A stretch of 64,000 bases of DNA from Phylloscopus collybita (GCA_027886175.1 JAJNNQ010000137.1:248001-312000); one strand, 5' to 3'; shown: positions 10,227-21,905, numbered from the stretch's first letter. Notes: generated from the letters alone by a model not told the origin. Translations and numbers: made by a program.

Positions 10227-12060
10227 GACAAGACGATTCTGCTTTGAAAGAGAATTTACCCAGAGGCTGTTGCCTCCCGGGTTTCAATTGCTCTGAGCAC
10301 TCCTGCTTTATGAGATAAAGGGAGTTTATCTCATAAACTCAGTTTAAGGAAGGAATGAACAAAATTCCCTACAAGAGAGGACCCTTAAGCATTCCAGAGG
10401 CTGGCCAGCAGGAATGGGCAGGGCAAACACACACAGATGGGATAAAAGTGCTGCCAGGATGATAACTACAATAATTCAAGTGCAGAGTTGTAGGAGCGGG
10501 GTGGACAGCGATGAGCTAAAGAGGAGGAGTTTGCACGAACTGTTTTTCTAATGTGACATTTGCTGAATGGAGCGAGCAGTCACACTTTTCTTCTTTGTTG
10601 TTTTTTCTTTTTTCCTTTTCATTTTTTTTTCTGCCTATATTTTTCTCAGTTTGGAAAAAAAAAACCCAAACAAACAACCAAACCAACATGTAAATTATCC
10701 TGTAGAAGCCATTTTTTGGCAATGTTTGCAACTCATAGTTTGAAGTGTTTTTCCAATTACCATTATATGTCACTTTAGCTGTGAGTTTGATGCTGAAAGT
10801 CTGTTGTTTGAAGTTTTCCTGAATTCTACAAAATATAATATTATATGATAAATATAATTAACATAATTAATGTAATATAATTACATATGTGTATAGTAGG
10901 CCACTTTTTTTTGTTCAAATTTAAGTGTGGGCAGAAAAATCACTATTATAACAGCAAGAATAGTCCTTAAACAGTTAGGTTTTACTATGCTAATTTATTT
11001 CTTGCTATTTCCCTAAAATCACTTTGCTTGTATAATTTATTTTGCAGAGCTGAAGAGAAGTAAGAGAAGTAAGAGAGTGAAGTTTTTGTTACAATACATT
11101 AAATCTTCTTTTTATACTGAATATTTTATACTGAACATTCTAATTTACACCAACGAATCTAAATACGAGATACAAATCTTATAGCATTTACATGCAGCCT
11201 GTAAAGAATCATTACATTACCACACGGTGTTATATTTTAAACCCTAAAAGCGACTCTTTGGACCCCTTCTGCCAAGCTAGTAGACCCTTAGACTTTTAGT
11301 AAAAAAAAATAATAATAATAAAAAAAAATGCATTGTTTAATCAAAAGAAAATTGCCCTCAGCCGGCCACACTCTCATTTTCCATCTGTCCAGTAACTAAG
11401 GCTCTAAACATCAAAACTTACTTTCAATTCTATTTCACTTACAAGTTTCATATCCTCAAAACCCGAGCAGTCATATTTACAAAGCTTTCCTTTTTCATCT
11501 TCCCCAGCACGGAGGAGGTTGGACTCCGACAGCGCAGGGGGAAAAACTTTGGGGAAATAATGGATGGGGAATGGAGACCCTAAATCGTTAAGAAGGATCC
11601 TGAGGAGCAAATCCAGTCCGAGCAGGGATGATCTCACGGTGCTGCTGCAACCTGAGGCCCGTGTTGTTTATTCCTTAGGTGTGTGAAGGTCAAAATCACC
11701 GGAGAGAAAAGTGTTTTCCCCAGGGTGCACGGGGCTGCTGGAGGCTGAGTGTCCCCATCCAGCCCTGCCAGCCTCCATCCTATCCTGGGCCGATGGGGAC
11801 ATCTAGTGACACATCACTGCGGGCTCCCTGGCTCCTGCTAATCCTGACAACCAGCCCTAAGCCTGGGAGAAGGAGTTTTCAGGAGAAAACTGAACAGTTT
11901 TTTTAGGGAAAATATTCCCAGTAGGGTCTTGACAGTTTGAGAGCTGTCGCATTGAAGGACAGCACCTTTCCCTTTCCTCCAGCAGACGTGGATGTTATTG
12001 CCAGGGAGAGCAATTTAATTAGAAAATATGCAGAAACCGACTTGAATTTTACCACCAGGG
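10227..12060 (+). other. STRIP2 intron, AT-rich, no gene
   Basis: A long AT-rich stretch (notably 10820-11340, including ataatataattaacataatt-like text). No exon or family-level element is recognised. Confidence 0.5.
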
Positions 12061-12089
12061 TTCGTCCTTGGGAGGATTTCGGGGTTTCT

Positions 12090-12733
12090 GCTCGCCCGAG
12101 ATTAGGGTGGTCTTTGCTTTTTTTTTGCTTTTTTGGAAAGCCCTGAGCCGACTGCAGAAACCATACTGGGTCTTCAGACGTTCTTTTTCAAGGTTGTTTC
12201 TTTTATTTATTTTATTTTATCTTAGTTCTTTTCCTCTGAGCTTTGCCAAGGTCAGAACAGGACGGGCAACAGGTGACGACTCCCCCTCTGACCAAGGCTC
12301 GTTATTTTTTTTTATGCAGATAATTGCGTGTACATTATTTACAATTACCAACCAATATCTAGGCTCTACACTAAACAGGTGTTTTCTACACCAATTTAAT
12401 CTTTCTAAAGCTACTTGATGTCATCATTGCTGCAAAAATTTGGAGACGAAGAAGAAGGAGAAGACCCCAGGGCACCGCCCAGAATTCTCCATCTTGTCTG
12501 TGGTCATTCTTATTTTAGAACCGTAAATGTGAAAATAATATTGCTTTTTACTACTCTGGAGGGCTTGCAATTTCTTTTTTTTTAATGTTGGTAACTTTTC
12601 TTACGGACTATAGTCAAGGGTTTTGCTTGTTTGGGGTCTGTGCCAGGGTTTGCAACCCCCCTGTACAATTTTCAGACCCCTCCCTGTACAGGTTTTTGTT
12701 CATCCAGGGTTTCTAAAGGAATGCCCTGGACTC
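12090..12733 (-). mobile_element. LTR-like element W, copy 1
   Basis: Shares about 600 bp with 16160-17327, from agccctgagccgactgcag-like text to gccctggactcttaca. On the minus strand it begins TGTAAGAGTCCAGGGCATTC. This copy lacks the LTR-A insertion found in copy 2 and so shows the empty site at about 12339-12358. No target duplication was found. Confidence 0.75.
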
Positions 12734-13489
12734 TTACAGGAAGTGGAAGTAAGCATTTAATGGGAATTAGACACACCCTGGTACTCAAGGCATATGTTTG
12801 TGCACCCATTTGTATTTCTGCAGCCAGCACTTCATGCGTTGTTTTAGCTTCTTTTTTTTTTTTTTTTTTTTACCACTCTGATGAGTGATTTTTAACATCC
12901 CAGCGTAACACATTTCTCGGAGGATGTAACAGATGATTCTGCTCTCAGTGGGCTGAGCACAGTGTTGTGGGTTTGGGTTATCCCAAGGAGAATCCCAGGA
13001 TTATCCCAGGATGAGTCCAGGGCTGCTGTCTCCCAAGGAGGGGCCTGTGGGCCCTCCCAGTGTCTGTCTGTCCCCACCTGGTGTAAATCAGGGGGTGGGG
13101 GATTCACCCACCCTGTTGTGGGAAAAGCTCTTCAACTCCTGGCCAGTCCCCATCTCCCCTCTCCTGTCACTCCAGAGGGGTCTGCAGAGGGCTCAATTCA
13201 CCCCTTAGAATGGGTATTAAAGTCTGTTTAATGTTCCCTCCTTCCATAAATCTGATGGAAAGACCCTCCCCGGGCTTGAATCTGTAGAGATAACATCAAA
13301 CCGGTGACAAAGAAACTCATCAGCCTAAGAAATGGATATTGGCTTAATCCACTGGGATCTTTGGGAAAATTACTCGCTGTGGAGGGTGCAGGTTAGGTCA
13401 GGGGCACTGCAGTTTGGGATCAGCATCCCAAAGCACCAGGCAGCATCCACAAGCACCTCAGTGACATCCTGGTGACATGGAGGTGACAT

Positions 13490-13690
13490 CCCACCGCTGG
13501 AATGTCACCTTGGGCATCAGAAAGGGCTGCCCAGGGAGGTTTGGAGTCCCCATGCCTGGAGGTGTGTCCAAGGAAGGCCTGGATGTGGCACTCAGTGCTC
13601 TGGGCTGGGGACAAGGTGGGAATCAGGCACAGCTTGGACTCGGTGACCTTGGAGGGCTTTTCCAACCTCGGGGATCCCTTGACTCTGTTT
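13490..13690 (+). mobile_element. CR1 fragment
   Basis: Reads as a CR1 3' region in sense: ggctgcccagggaggtttgg, ggatgtggcactcagtgctc, cttggagggcttttccaacc. The terminal microsatellite is eroded. Confidence 0.8.
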
Positions 13691-14542
13691 GGCATTTTGC
13701 CTTTAAAAGCAAAGGGGTTGTGCTGGTGGGATTTTCTTGGGTAAATCTGCTTTCAAAAGCTGGACCGGCCACTCTGAGAGAACCCAAAATCCTCACGAGG
13801 ATGCCCAGATTCTGGAATGGGTTGAGTTTTTGCCCCAAGTTAAGAGGACTGCAGCTGGCTGTGAGTGGTTTATAAATTCAGCAGCCCTTCTTTTGTACAC
13901 TAATCCCCAAACAGGGTTTCTGTGGGACATTTCTCCTGTGCGTGGAATTGTTCAAACATGGAGCAAGTTACTGCAGTGGTGGAATTACTGCTGAAAGTGC
14001 CAGGGGCGATATTTCCACAAGCTGGAGCTGGGGATGTTTACAGTTGCCTGATATTTAAAACAATGTCTCATCAGCACTTAAGCTGGAAGGGATTTTTGTT
14101 ACAGAAAGGTCTCCTTGTCTTGATACAAACGTTGCTATTTGTCATCCTGTGCTGATATGTGATTTCCTTTTACTGGTCTGTAAGGTGTGCTCGAAGCATG
14201 AATTAATTTATATAGTGGTGATCACCAGGCTGCAATTTGCTCTCTGGCTGTAAACGAGGAATACAAATCTCCCACAAATTATATTTCCCATGATGGAATA
14301 ATGTGATTTATCCCATTATTAGCTCTTACTCTAAATTAAAAGCAGATGGAAATTGGAGCGTTTCAGAACAGCTTTCCCCAGAATCTGCTGATGATAACCC
14401 AAGTGAGGAGGCAGCTCTGCTGCTTGTCCTGCCTCAGAAATAAGACTTGTGCAGACAATGAAAATAAAGATTTCTGCCCAAGGACATCTCCATGGCAGTG
14501 CTGATGAATGCTGTGGTCAGGGTTGCACTTCTCTCCTTGCAG

Positions 14543-14647
14543 GAGGCCGGAGACAACAACCAGTTCTGCTGGAGGAATTTGTTCTCCTGCATTAACTTGC
14601 TGAGGATCCTCAACAAGCTGACCAAGTGGAAACACTCGAGGACAATG
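14543..14647 (+). CDS. STRIP2: STRIP2 coding exon i
   Basis: 105 nt, phase 0: acceptor CTCCTTGCAG, donor GTAAGG. It encodes EAGDNNQFCWRNLFSCINLL and RILNKLTKWKHSRTM. The 5.0 kb intron before it holds a CR1 pair and an LTR-like element. Confidence 0.97.
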
Positions 14648-15028
14648 GTAAGGGGGGGTGTCCCCTCCCCCTGAGACCCTCCAGCGTTTCACCTGGAGCA
14701 CATCCCTGGCTCTACACAGCGGGTTCAGCCCAGCCTCCTGCTCAGGGTGTCTTGTGGAAGTGCTGGAGCTTCTGCTCTTCATCATCTTCCCTTTTTCCTT
14801 TCGCAGATGGAGCCTTAAATGCAGGAATACTTTTTCTCCCACAAATAACATTACTTCTATGACCCTCGTGCCCCGTGCAGAGAGTGCTGGTTGTGTTGAA
14901 AGCTCCTGTTCCCCCTCCTGGGGGTTTGTGGCAGAGGAGGCCCAGGTGTTGGTGCCCAAAGCAGCACAGGGAGCGTTTGTGTGGCTCCCCTGAGGCACTC
15001 TGATCAGTGTCCATTCCCATCCTGGCAG

Positions 15029-15233
15029 ATGCTGGTGGTGTTTAAGTCAGCCCCCATCCTGAAGCGCGCTCTGAAGGTGAAGCAGGCCATGATGCAGCTC
15101 TACGTGCTCAAGCTGCTGAAAATCCAGACCAAGTACCTGGGGCGCCAGTGGAGGAAGAGCAACATGAAGACCATGTCTGCCATCTACCAGAAGGTGCGGC
15201 ACCGCATGAACGACGACTGGGCCTACGGCAACG
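15029..15233 (+). CDS. STRIP2: STRIP2 coding exon j
   Basis: 205 nt from acceptor CATCCTGGCAG to donor GTGAGT. It encodes MLVVFKSAPILKRALKVKQA, a leucine-rich and basic stretch, GRQWRKSNMKTMSAIYQKVR and HRMNDDWAYGN. The strong conservation over the joined exons fits the structured C-terminal helical repeat region of STRIP proteins. Confidence 0.98.
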
Positions 15234-15353
15234 GTGAGTCCTGCCCGGCCTCACCCCTGAGCTGGCTTTGCAGTCAGCTTGCCCTGCTTTGGCCCAAAAC
15301 CTTCCAAAGTCGTTGTCACTGTTGGGGATTTTTTTCAGAAGTTTTATGGCATT

Positions 15354-15903
15354 TGGTCTTGGTTTGGAAAGGCAGGTGTCTGCCAGGGAAAGCTGGAGTT
15401 TCTCTTGGAATGGAGAATGTAAAGCCCTCACCCCCTCCGAATTATAATTTTGCAATTCAGGGCTTTCAGGCAAAGATTTGGGAATAGGAATAACAGTTCT
15501 TTACTGGGAATATTAATAATACAAATGTAGTAGAAAACAAAAGCACCCAACCAAACCAGCAAACAAACAAACAACAATTTTGGAGAACCCTGACAGAGTC
15601 AGAGCTACAACCTGACACCCTGTGGGTCAGGGTGTTGGGAGCAGTCCCAAAGTGAGTCCTCCTGGAGTGGAAGATGTGGTTCTGTTGAAGTAGAGATAAT
15701 CCTGTAGAAAATGGGTCCAGTGGTGGTGAGAAACGGTCCAGTCTTCCTCCAGGAATCAGGTGAATACCTTGTGTTCCTGTGTCTCAGTTTTATCCAGGTA
15801 GGAATGGTTGGCTCCTGGCACTGCGTGGAGCATCTCACAATAGGATGATGGAATGTGGATGTGTTAGTCTGGGGAGGTGTTAATGGCCCATTAGCAGAAA
15901 TTG
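15354..15903 (-). mobile_element. LTR-X fragment, left arm of an inverted pair
   Basis: Begins TGGTCTTGGTTTGGAAAGGC and matches the LTR at 47783-48680 over about 550 bp, then stops at ..ttagcagaaatt. Only a solo LTR portion is present. Confidence 0.85.
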
Positions 15904-16156
15904 TCAGGTTGTAGTTCTGACTCTGTCAGGGTTTTCCAAAATTGTTGTTTGTTTGCTGGTTTGGTTGGGTGGTTTTGTTTTTCTACTACATTTGTATTGT
16001 TAGTATTCCTAGTAAAGAACTGTTATTCCCAGATCTTTGCCTGAACGCCCTTCATTGCAAAATTATAATTTGGTGGGGGGTGAGGGGTTTACATTCCCCA
16101 TTCTAAGGGAAACTCCAGCCTTCCCTGGCAGACACCTGTCTTTCCAAACCAAGACA
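15904..16156 (+). mobile_element. LTR-X fragment, right arm of an inverted pair
   Basis: The 3' 250 bp of LTR-X in the opposite orientation, from gtcaggttgtagttctgac to ccaaaccaagaca. It is the reverse complement of about 15354-15612, leaving a roughly 290-bp spacer. Confidence 0.87.
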
Positions 16157-16159
16157 GGT

Positions 16160-17327
16160 GGTTTTTGCCTTCTGCCCTCTGAAAAGCCCCAAGCTGACCG
16201 CAGGAACAACATGGAGTCTTCAGATGTTCTTTTTCAAGGTTGTTTCTCTCATTTATTTTATCTTATCTCAGTCCTTTTTCTCTGTGCCATGCCAAGGTCT
16301 GAATAGTACGAGCAACAGGTAACGACTCCTCCTCCAACAAAGGCTCATCATCATTTATACAGATAATTGCGTACACATTATTTACAATTACAAACCTATT
16401 AGAACGCACGCTGGTTGTCCAGCGAGAGAGATGATCTGAAGATCAGGATACTCTTTGGAACACGTGCTTTATTGGTCGTGGGGAGGCAGCCTGACTGGGG
16501 AAGGGTCCAGTGCAAAGTCCAAGAGGGTCCAAGGGAAGGCGCGCAAAGAGAGGCCGCAAAGAGGCCGAGCTCCTTGTTACATTCCATTTTAACCCTTTCT
16601 ATCGTGAATATTCTAATGAGCATTAACCAATCACCTCAAGATACAAAACCTACAGAATCTACATACAGCCTATGGGAACTACAACATTACAATACTACTC
16701 TGCATACCAAAACCGGTGAAACCCACCTTATCCCTGATACCTGAGAAGGTCCAACCTTTTATTCATCCTTTTGTCTTGGCAGGGGTGTTACTGATTCACT
16801 CAGCCAAGTCTTTTCAGCTGCCTAATCACCTTCTTCCTGTCCAGCAACTTACAGTTCAAACTTTGCTTTTAATTCTATTCCTCTTGTGGGTTTCATACTT
16901 TTAGAATCTTTTACTATTAAATTATCTCTGCAGGGCCTAGCTACTTCATCCTCCCCAACACAAACCAATATCTACACTCTACACTAAACAGGTTTCTTCT
17001 ACACTAACCCAATCCCTCTACTTGGTGCCATTATCACTGCACAAGATGGAGACGAAGAAGGAGAAGACCCAGAATCCTCCATCTTGTCTCTAGTCACCCC
17101 TATTCTAGAAACGCCAAATGTGAAAATATCACTACATTTTACCACCCTTTTTGGCTTGCAATTCCTCTCTTAATGTTGGCAGTCTTTCCCACGGACTAAA
17201 GTCAAGGTCCTTGCCTGTCTGGGGTCTGTGCCAGGGTCTGCAACCCCCCTGTACAAAATCCCAGACCCGCCCTGTACGGGTTTCTGTTTGTCCAGGGTAT
17301 CCGAAGGAATGCCCTGGACTCCCACAC
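16160..17327 (-). mobile_element. LTR-like element W, copy 2, carrying an LTR-A insertion
   Basis: Homologous to 12090-12733 on both sides of 16397-16960. The right end (..ctggactcccaca) lies about 40 bp before the terminal STRIP2 exon. Confidence 0.8.
16397..16960 (-). mobile_element. LTR-A solo LTR, 6-bp TSD CAAACC
   Basis: 564 bp, TATTAG..CCAACA on the + strand, between CAAACC at 16391-16396 and 16961-16966. It sits in element W. The other W copy reads tacaattaccaaccaatatc across this point, i.e. the uninserted site with one copy of the duplicated hexamer. Confidence 0.95.
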
Positions 17328-17366
17328 GGATTGTTTTATAACGTCTATTGCACTCCTCCGCCGCAG

Positions 17367-17617
17367 ATATCGACGCCAGGCCGTGGGATTTCCAGGCTGA
17401 GGAGTGCACGCTGAGGGCCAACATCGAAGCCTTCAACAGCCGCAGGTACGACAAGGCGCAGGACTCGGAGTTCTCCCCGGTGGACAACTGCCTGCAGAGC
17501 GTGCTGGGCCAGCGCCTGGAGCTGCCCGAGGACTTCCACTACTCCTACGAGCTCTGGCTGGAGAGGGAGGTGTTTTCTCAGCCCATTCGTTGGGAGGAGC
17601 TGCTGCACTGCCAGTGA
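17367..17617 (+). CDS. STRIP2: STRIP2 terminal coding exon
   Basis: Acceptor CTCCGCCGCAG, 83 codons including the TGA at 17615-17617. It encodes DIDARPWDFQAEECTLRANI at the start and ends WLEREVFSQPIRWEELLHCQ, the family's expected C-terminus. The preceding 2.1 kb intron is almost wholly LTR-derived (15354-17327), with the last LTR ending about 40 bp before this exon. Confidence 0.98.
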
Positions 17618-17815
17618 CCCGCCCCCGCCTCCCCGAGGGCTGAGGAGAGTGAAAACCCAATTTTTGGGTTGGATAATGTGTGTGTGTGGGCGGGGGGGGG
17701 TTGAGGGGAAAAAAAAGAAAAAAAAATTTAAACTTTCCAAAGAGACCGAGTCTCTCTGTGCCTAGCAGATACCTCTTTTTGGAGGTCATCCTGTGACTTC
17801 TTGGAGACCGTAAAG

Positions 17816-18174
17816 CGTGGCCATGGTTCGTGCTGTGATGTTTTGGTTTCTCTGAAACTTTTTCCTTGACGTTGTTCAAGATCACAATGACACGGACTCC
17901 CTGAGGTCAGAAGGCTGAAATGACTCCAATCTTTATTACCTGGGAATTTCTTCCCTTTATGCCGTTTCACAAAGAACCACCCAAGGGGGTGGAAGATGGA
18001 GAAACTTCTTCCAGTACATTGGTCAAGTCAGAGGGACATCAAGAAGCAGTCCCTCCTAGGGAAAGGTATGTAAATGTAGGTTATGGTTAGGAAAACGTGT
18101 CTCTTGTTGACAGAACAGTGCCCGGGAAAAAGTTTCAGAGAAACCAAAACATCTCAGCACAAACCATGGCTACA
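17816..18174 (-). mobile_element. LTR-B relative with ~50-bp inverted termini, TSD GTAAAG, in STRIP2 3'UTR
   Basis: Flanked by GTAAAG at 17810-17815 and 18175-18180. The minus strand starts TGTAGCCATGGTTTGTGCTG, and the far end is its inverse (..GAACCATGGCCACG). The arms (about 17816-17865 and 18125-18174) are nearly perfectly complementary. Interior text (tcagccttctgacctcaggg, AATAAAGATTGG) resembles the LTR at 8822-9112. Confidence 0.85.
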
Positions 18175-18957
18175 GTAAAGTATCGGGCAGAGGCCACGGA
18201 GCAGGGTCCAGAGTGAGCTCGGAGCCCAGGTGTGTCTGGTAGCTTGGTGTGAGGATTCCCAGCTGGGAATTCCATCCCTGTGCCTCGTTGGTTTGGATCT
18301 GTTCGGTTCTGGCCGGCTGATGACGCCCTCCCAACACCACCCTGCCACCCCCAGCTGCCCCGGGATTCCAGGAACACAGGTTGGCTTGGGATGGAGACAA
18401 CATTGAGTGTTGTCCCTGGAGGTGACACTCTGAGTCCTGGTGCCACCAAGGACAGGTCCTGCATGGTCCCCTGGACACCCCACCATCCGTCACCTCCTCA
18501 CCTCTGCTTTCCTCCACCTTCTCTCACCTTTATTAAACGACCCCTGTGCTGTGCAATGTTTGGAGCTGGGGAGGTTGGAGGTCCCGTTTCTCTCCCCCGC
18601 TGAGTATTGTCACGATTCCACATCCTCTTCAGCCCTTCCAGCCCTGAGGAGACAACAAACACCACGTTAAACAACCCCGTTTTTACACAGATTTTTTTTG
18701 GTTGTTTGGGGGAATGTCTGTGCCAGGTCTCAGGGTGGGGAAGGGAAAGTGCTTTGGTGAATAATTGATGAGGACAAGAGTGGGTTCCGTGGTCCGTAGG
18801 TTTCAGAATGAATGGGACATTGAGCTGTAAACTTTGTATCCATTTAATAACTTAATACTTAAATTAAATAACGAACACTGCGCTTGGGTAAAGCTGCTTT
18901 GCATGAGGGTGGCGTTTGTCAAAGCATCGTGTGTTCACGTAGGGCAGGGAAGCCCTG

Positions 18958-18963
18958 AATAAA
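18958..18963 (+). terminator. Candidate STRIP2 polyadenylation signal
   Basis: A canonical AATAAA with GT-rich sequence (caagtgtttgttatgg) directly downstream. It lies 1.34 kb after the stop codon. The AATAAA at 19110 is an alternative. Confidence 0.4.
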
Positions 18964-19109
18964 CAAGTGTTTGTTATGGCAGGATTTGTGCTAATTGCTT
19001 AAATAATGAATTAACCTGGGAATGTTTCCTTCATGGGGTTTGTCCAAGGCCTTGTTCGTGGAAATGGCGTTAAACCCTTTAAAGCCTTTTTAAATACGCT
19101 TTTGTTCAA

Positions 19110-19583
19110 AATAAACCAACTTTTAAAGGACACCTCTTTATTTGAGCTTTTTCTTTCTGTGTCTTAATTTAAATGCTTCTTTTTTATTCCTTTTTTAAGA
19201 ACTAAAAGATCCCCCCAAACTCAGGCCTCACCCCTGCCCATCTCAAGGGGAAATAAAATGAATTACTAAAGAAACTTAGAAAAGCCCTTGGCATTTGGCT
19301 CACACCCTTTTTTTCCCCAAACATGTCTTTTTTCCTCACAATATGTTGAAAAAAAAAATCCACTACATACCCAATGTGCATCTTTCTATATTTCATATTT
19401 AAATTGTGCTTTTCAGTGCCTGTTATTTTTACTGAGAGAGATCAGGAACACAAATTCCTACCTGAACGTCTGGGGGGTGGAGGATGGTACAAACTTACCC
19501 TGGATTACAATTTTTTTCACACCATCACCATCAAATTTTCTCCTTCCCAGAGAAAGATCTCCACAGGAAACCTGAACCTCTGC

Positions 19584-19615
<32 letters not shown>

Positions 19616-21600
19616 TGACTTAGGGAGAGGCTACACCTTTATTTGAAATATTTATGTCCCATCCTGGTAAGCCAGCAGCAGTTTCAAACTTTTTGGTGTT
19701 TTGGTTTTTTGTTGTTTTTTGTTTGTTTGTTTGTTTTTTGGGGTTTTTTTGCTTCACAATGAGGATTTTCTCCTCCTTAAATATTCTGGTGCAGAGCAAT
19801 TAAGGAATAATCATAGAGCAATTAAAGAATAATTGTTTTATATGTTCAGCAAGGCAGCTTCAGAACGAAGTTTTGGGTGGTTTCTGCACAGCTGGAGGAA
19901 CATCTGTTATCTCACCCCAACAGGACTGTTGTTCCAGGAACCCTCCAGTGTTCCCAGTTCCTGTTGTAATTGCAATAAAGAACTTTTTTTTTTTTTGTCT
20001 GTTTTCACCCTACAGGTGGTTGCTGGAAGTTTTGCTGTGGGTAAATCCTTTTCTTCAGCACCTCAGGCACAGGTTCTTCTGTTTCCTTGTCGATTCTTCC
20101 TGTTTCCTAGGGATGTAAAGGATGTAGAATTGAGTTGTTAATTTCTCCAACTTCTCTAAGCAACTTTCGAGCTGGTTGGTGAATTTAATGCAAATTTCAG
20201 TGAAGGATAAAAGGCTACAAAGTTCCTTTCAGACTTGTGAAAGGAGAGAGTGATCCCCAAAAAAATAAAAATAAAAAGGGGGATTTAGCCTTTATCCATT
20301 GAGTTTGGCAGTGTTAAAAACAAAAACAAACCTCCTTTTTCTCCTGTGATTATTTCCATAAAAACAACAACACTGAGATGTCCTGGCTGACTCGGTGTTT
20401 ATCCGCTTGTAACCACAGAAGTGACTGTATGAGGTCAGGCTTATTATGCTCTGGAGTTTGAGAAGCTTCCCTTAATTATTTATCAAAGCCTTGCATGTGT
20501 AAACAGCAGCTTGTTCTGCAGCCAGGTCCAAGCACTGTCACAAAATACAACATTCGACTGCACAGGATGATTTTTGCCTCCTTGATTGAACATTTCAGTG
20601 CTCTCTGCCTTCCTTTTTGCCTCGATAATTATGATGTGGCCTCCTGATGGTTGTCTTTGCTAAAAGGAGATAATTAGGGTAATTATGATTGTTTCTTTTT
20701 ATGCAGTGTGGTTTCTTAATAGAAATGACACAAAATTTCCCTGAACAGAGTGGAAATCATTTTTTTTCTTTTTTTTTTTTCTTTCATTATCCAAGGCTCA
20801 TTCAAGAGAATTTTACTCCCAAATCCGCAGACTTTTTCCTAAGCTACCCTACCAAGTATTTTTATCAGGGAAGAAGGAAGTTTCCTTATGCAGTAGAGAG
20901 CACATTTAGAGAGGTTAATGTTAAAGGTAAAAATAAACCCATGATCTAGGCAGACTTGCTGTTGTGTTTGTTGCAGTTTGGCAATACTGCAATTGTGAGC
21001 TTTTTATTGGTTTTTTTTTTCTATGAGGGAATTCAGCTCCTACTGATATTTTTCACTTGTGCTTATTTTTTTTAGCGCTCTGCAAGTGAAAATCTGGTTT
21101 TGAGGGATGCAGGAGAGACTCCTCTCTCCCACATTTTTTTTTTTCCCAAATTTAAAAATCATCCTACCTTTAGAAACATTACTACCCTTGGATAAAATCG
21201 TTGTGTCTAAAAAAGGTGCAGAGAAGGAAATGAACCCTTCATGTCCCTATCCCTCCCTCAGACTCCCCTGCCTCCATCGATTTATTCCCTGTGTCTCAGG
21301 CCTCAGTTTATGGGGATTTATTGGAAACATCCAACCTCCATTACATGACATATCCAGGGCCTGCTGTCCGGAGCTGTGGCTCTGCAAGGAGGCAAAGCAG
21401 AGGTTGTTTTTTAAATATTTGTGTGGTGAATGAGAATGAGTCAGGTATTTAAACAGAGACTACCCCCCGCCGTGTCATGCAGCAATAGCGTGAATATTCC
21501 ACTGATAATCGGCCAAACGCCAATCTTTCCAAGACCTTTGGAAAGGACGATTTGCTCCCCTCTTCCTCTCAGCTCAAAGTTGTGGTGGTGGGGGTTTTCT
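19110..21600 (+). other. STRIP2-SMKR1 intergenic region, no gene
   Basis: Unique, AT-rich sequence with homopolymers: a poly-A of about 28 at 19586, several T runs near 19700-20000 and T runs at 20759-20780. No exon or clear transposon is recognised. Confidence 0.5.
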
Positions 21601-21619
21601 CGCCTCCTCGTGACATTTC

Positions 21620-21905
21620 CCTGGGGCTTTTGGCTGCGGGTGGGCCAGGGACGGGGACAAGGGCGGGGACGGCGGTGGCCGCTCCCCTCAGGCCCCTCAT
21701 CCCCCTCACAGCCTTTCCCGCCCTTTTCCCCCTCACAGCCTTTCCCGCCCTTTTCCCCGTGACGCCTGCACCGGCGAGAAGCTCGCGTGGGCACCGCCCC
21801 CCGGCAGCTGATTGGGCAATAGGCAGGTGCGTCAGCAGTTGATTGGACAACGGGCTGTCAATCAGCACTGGGTACCGCCTCCGAGGTCGCTATGGCAACG
21901 CGACG
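21620..21905 (+). promoter_or_regulatory. SMKR1: SMKR1 CpG-rich promoter with X-box-like motif and CCAAT boxes
   Basis: GC- and CpG-rich block. Inverted CCAAT boxes (ATTGG) occur at 21811-21815 and 21842-21846. An imperfect palindrome GTCGCTATGGCAAC at 21886-21899 resembles the RFX X-box (GTTGCCATGGCAAC consensus). A 29-bp duplication (cctcacagcctttcccgccc...) lies at 21705-21760. No TATA box is seen. RFX/X-box promoters are typical of ciliary genes; that reading is inferred. Confidence 0.65.

Larger units (their letters stand above)
318..17617 (+). other. STRIP2: STRIP2 gene, 3' half (exon/intron span, CDS only)
   Basis: Eleven exons with GT/AG borders join in one frame: after the first base (the end of a split codon), 1230 nt give 409 codons plus TGA. 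This is about the C-terminal half of a family protein of roughly 830 residues; the N-terminal N1221 region lies upstream of the window and the part seen corresponds to the DUF3402 region. STRIP proteins are core scaffold subunits of the cytoplasmic STRIPAK complex (PP2A with striatin, MOB4, and MST-type kinases through CCM3), which governs cell shape, migration and Hippo signalling. The paralogue call rests on STRIP2-type residues such as IEHFLEASRNKFIGF and on the neighbours SMKR1 and NRF1, which flank STRIP2 and not STRIP1 in other vertebrates. Confidence 0.95.
17618..18963 (+). other. STRIP2: STRIP2 3' untranslated region (end uncertain)
   Basis: The stretch after the STRIP2 stop has no gene. 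It holds a G-rich run near 17691, the LTR-B element at 17816-18174, and ordinary sequence up to an AATAAA at 18958-18963; a second AATAAA lies at 19110-19115. The true cleavage site cannot be chosen from sequence, and the transcript could end earlier. Confidence 0.5.

Noticed and set aside
17618..17885. Minus-strand frames opposite the last STRIP2 exon
   Set aside because: They mirror the strongly conserved + strand exon and have no independent support.
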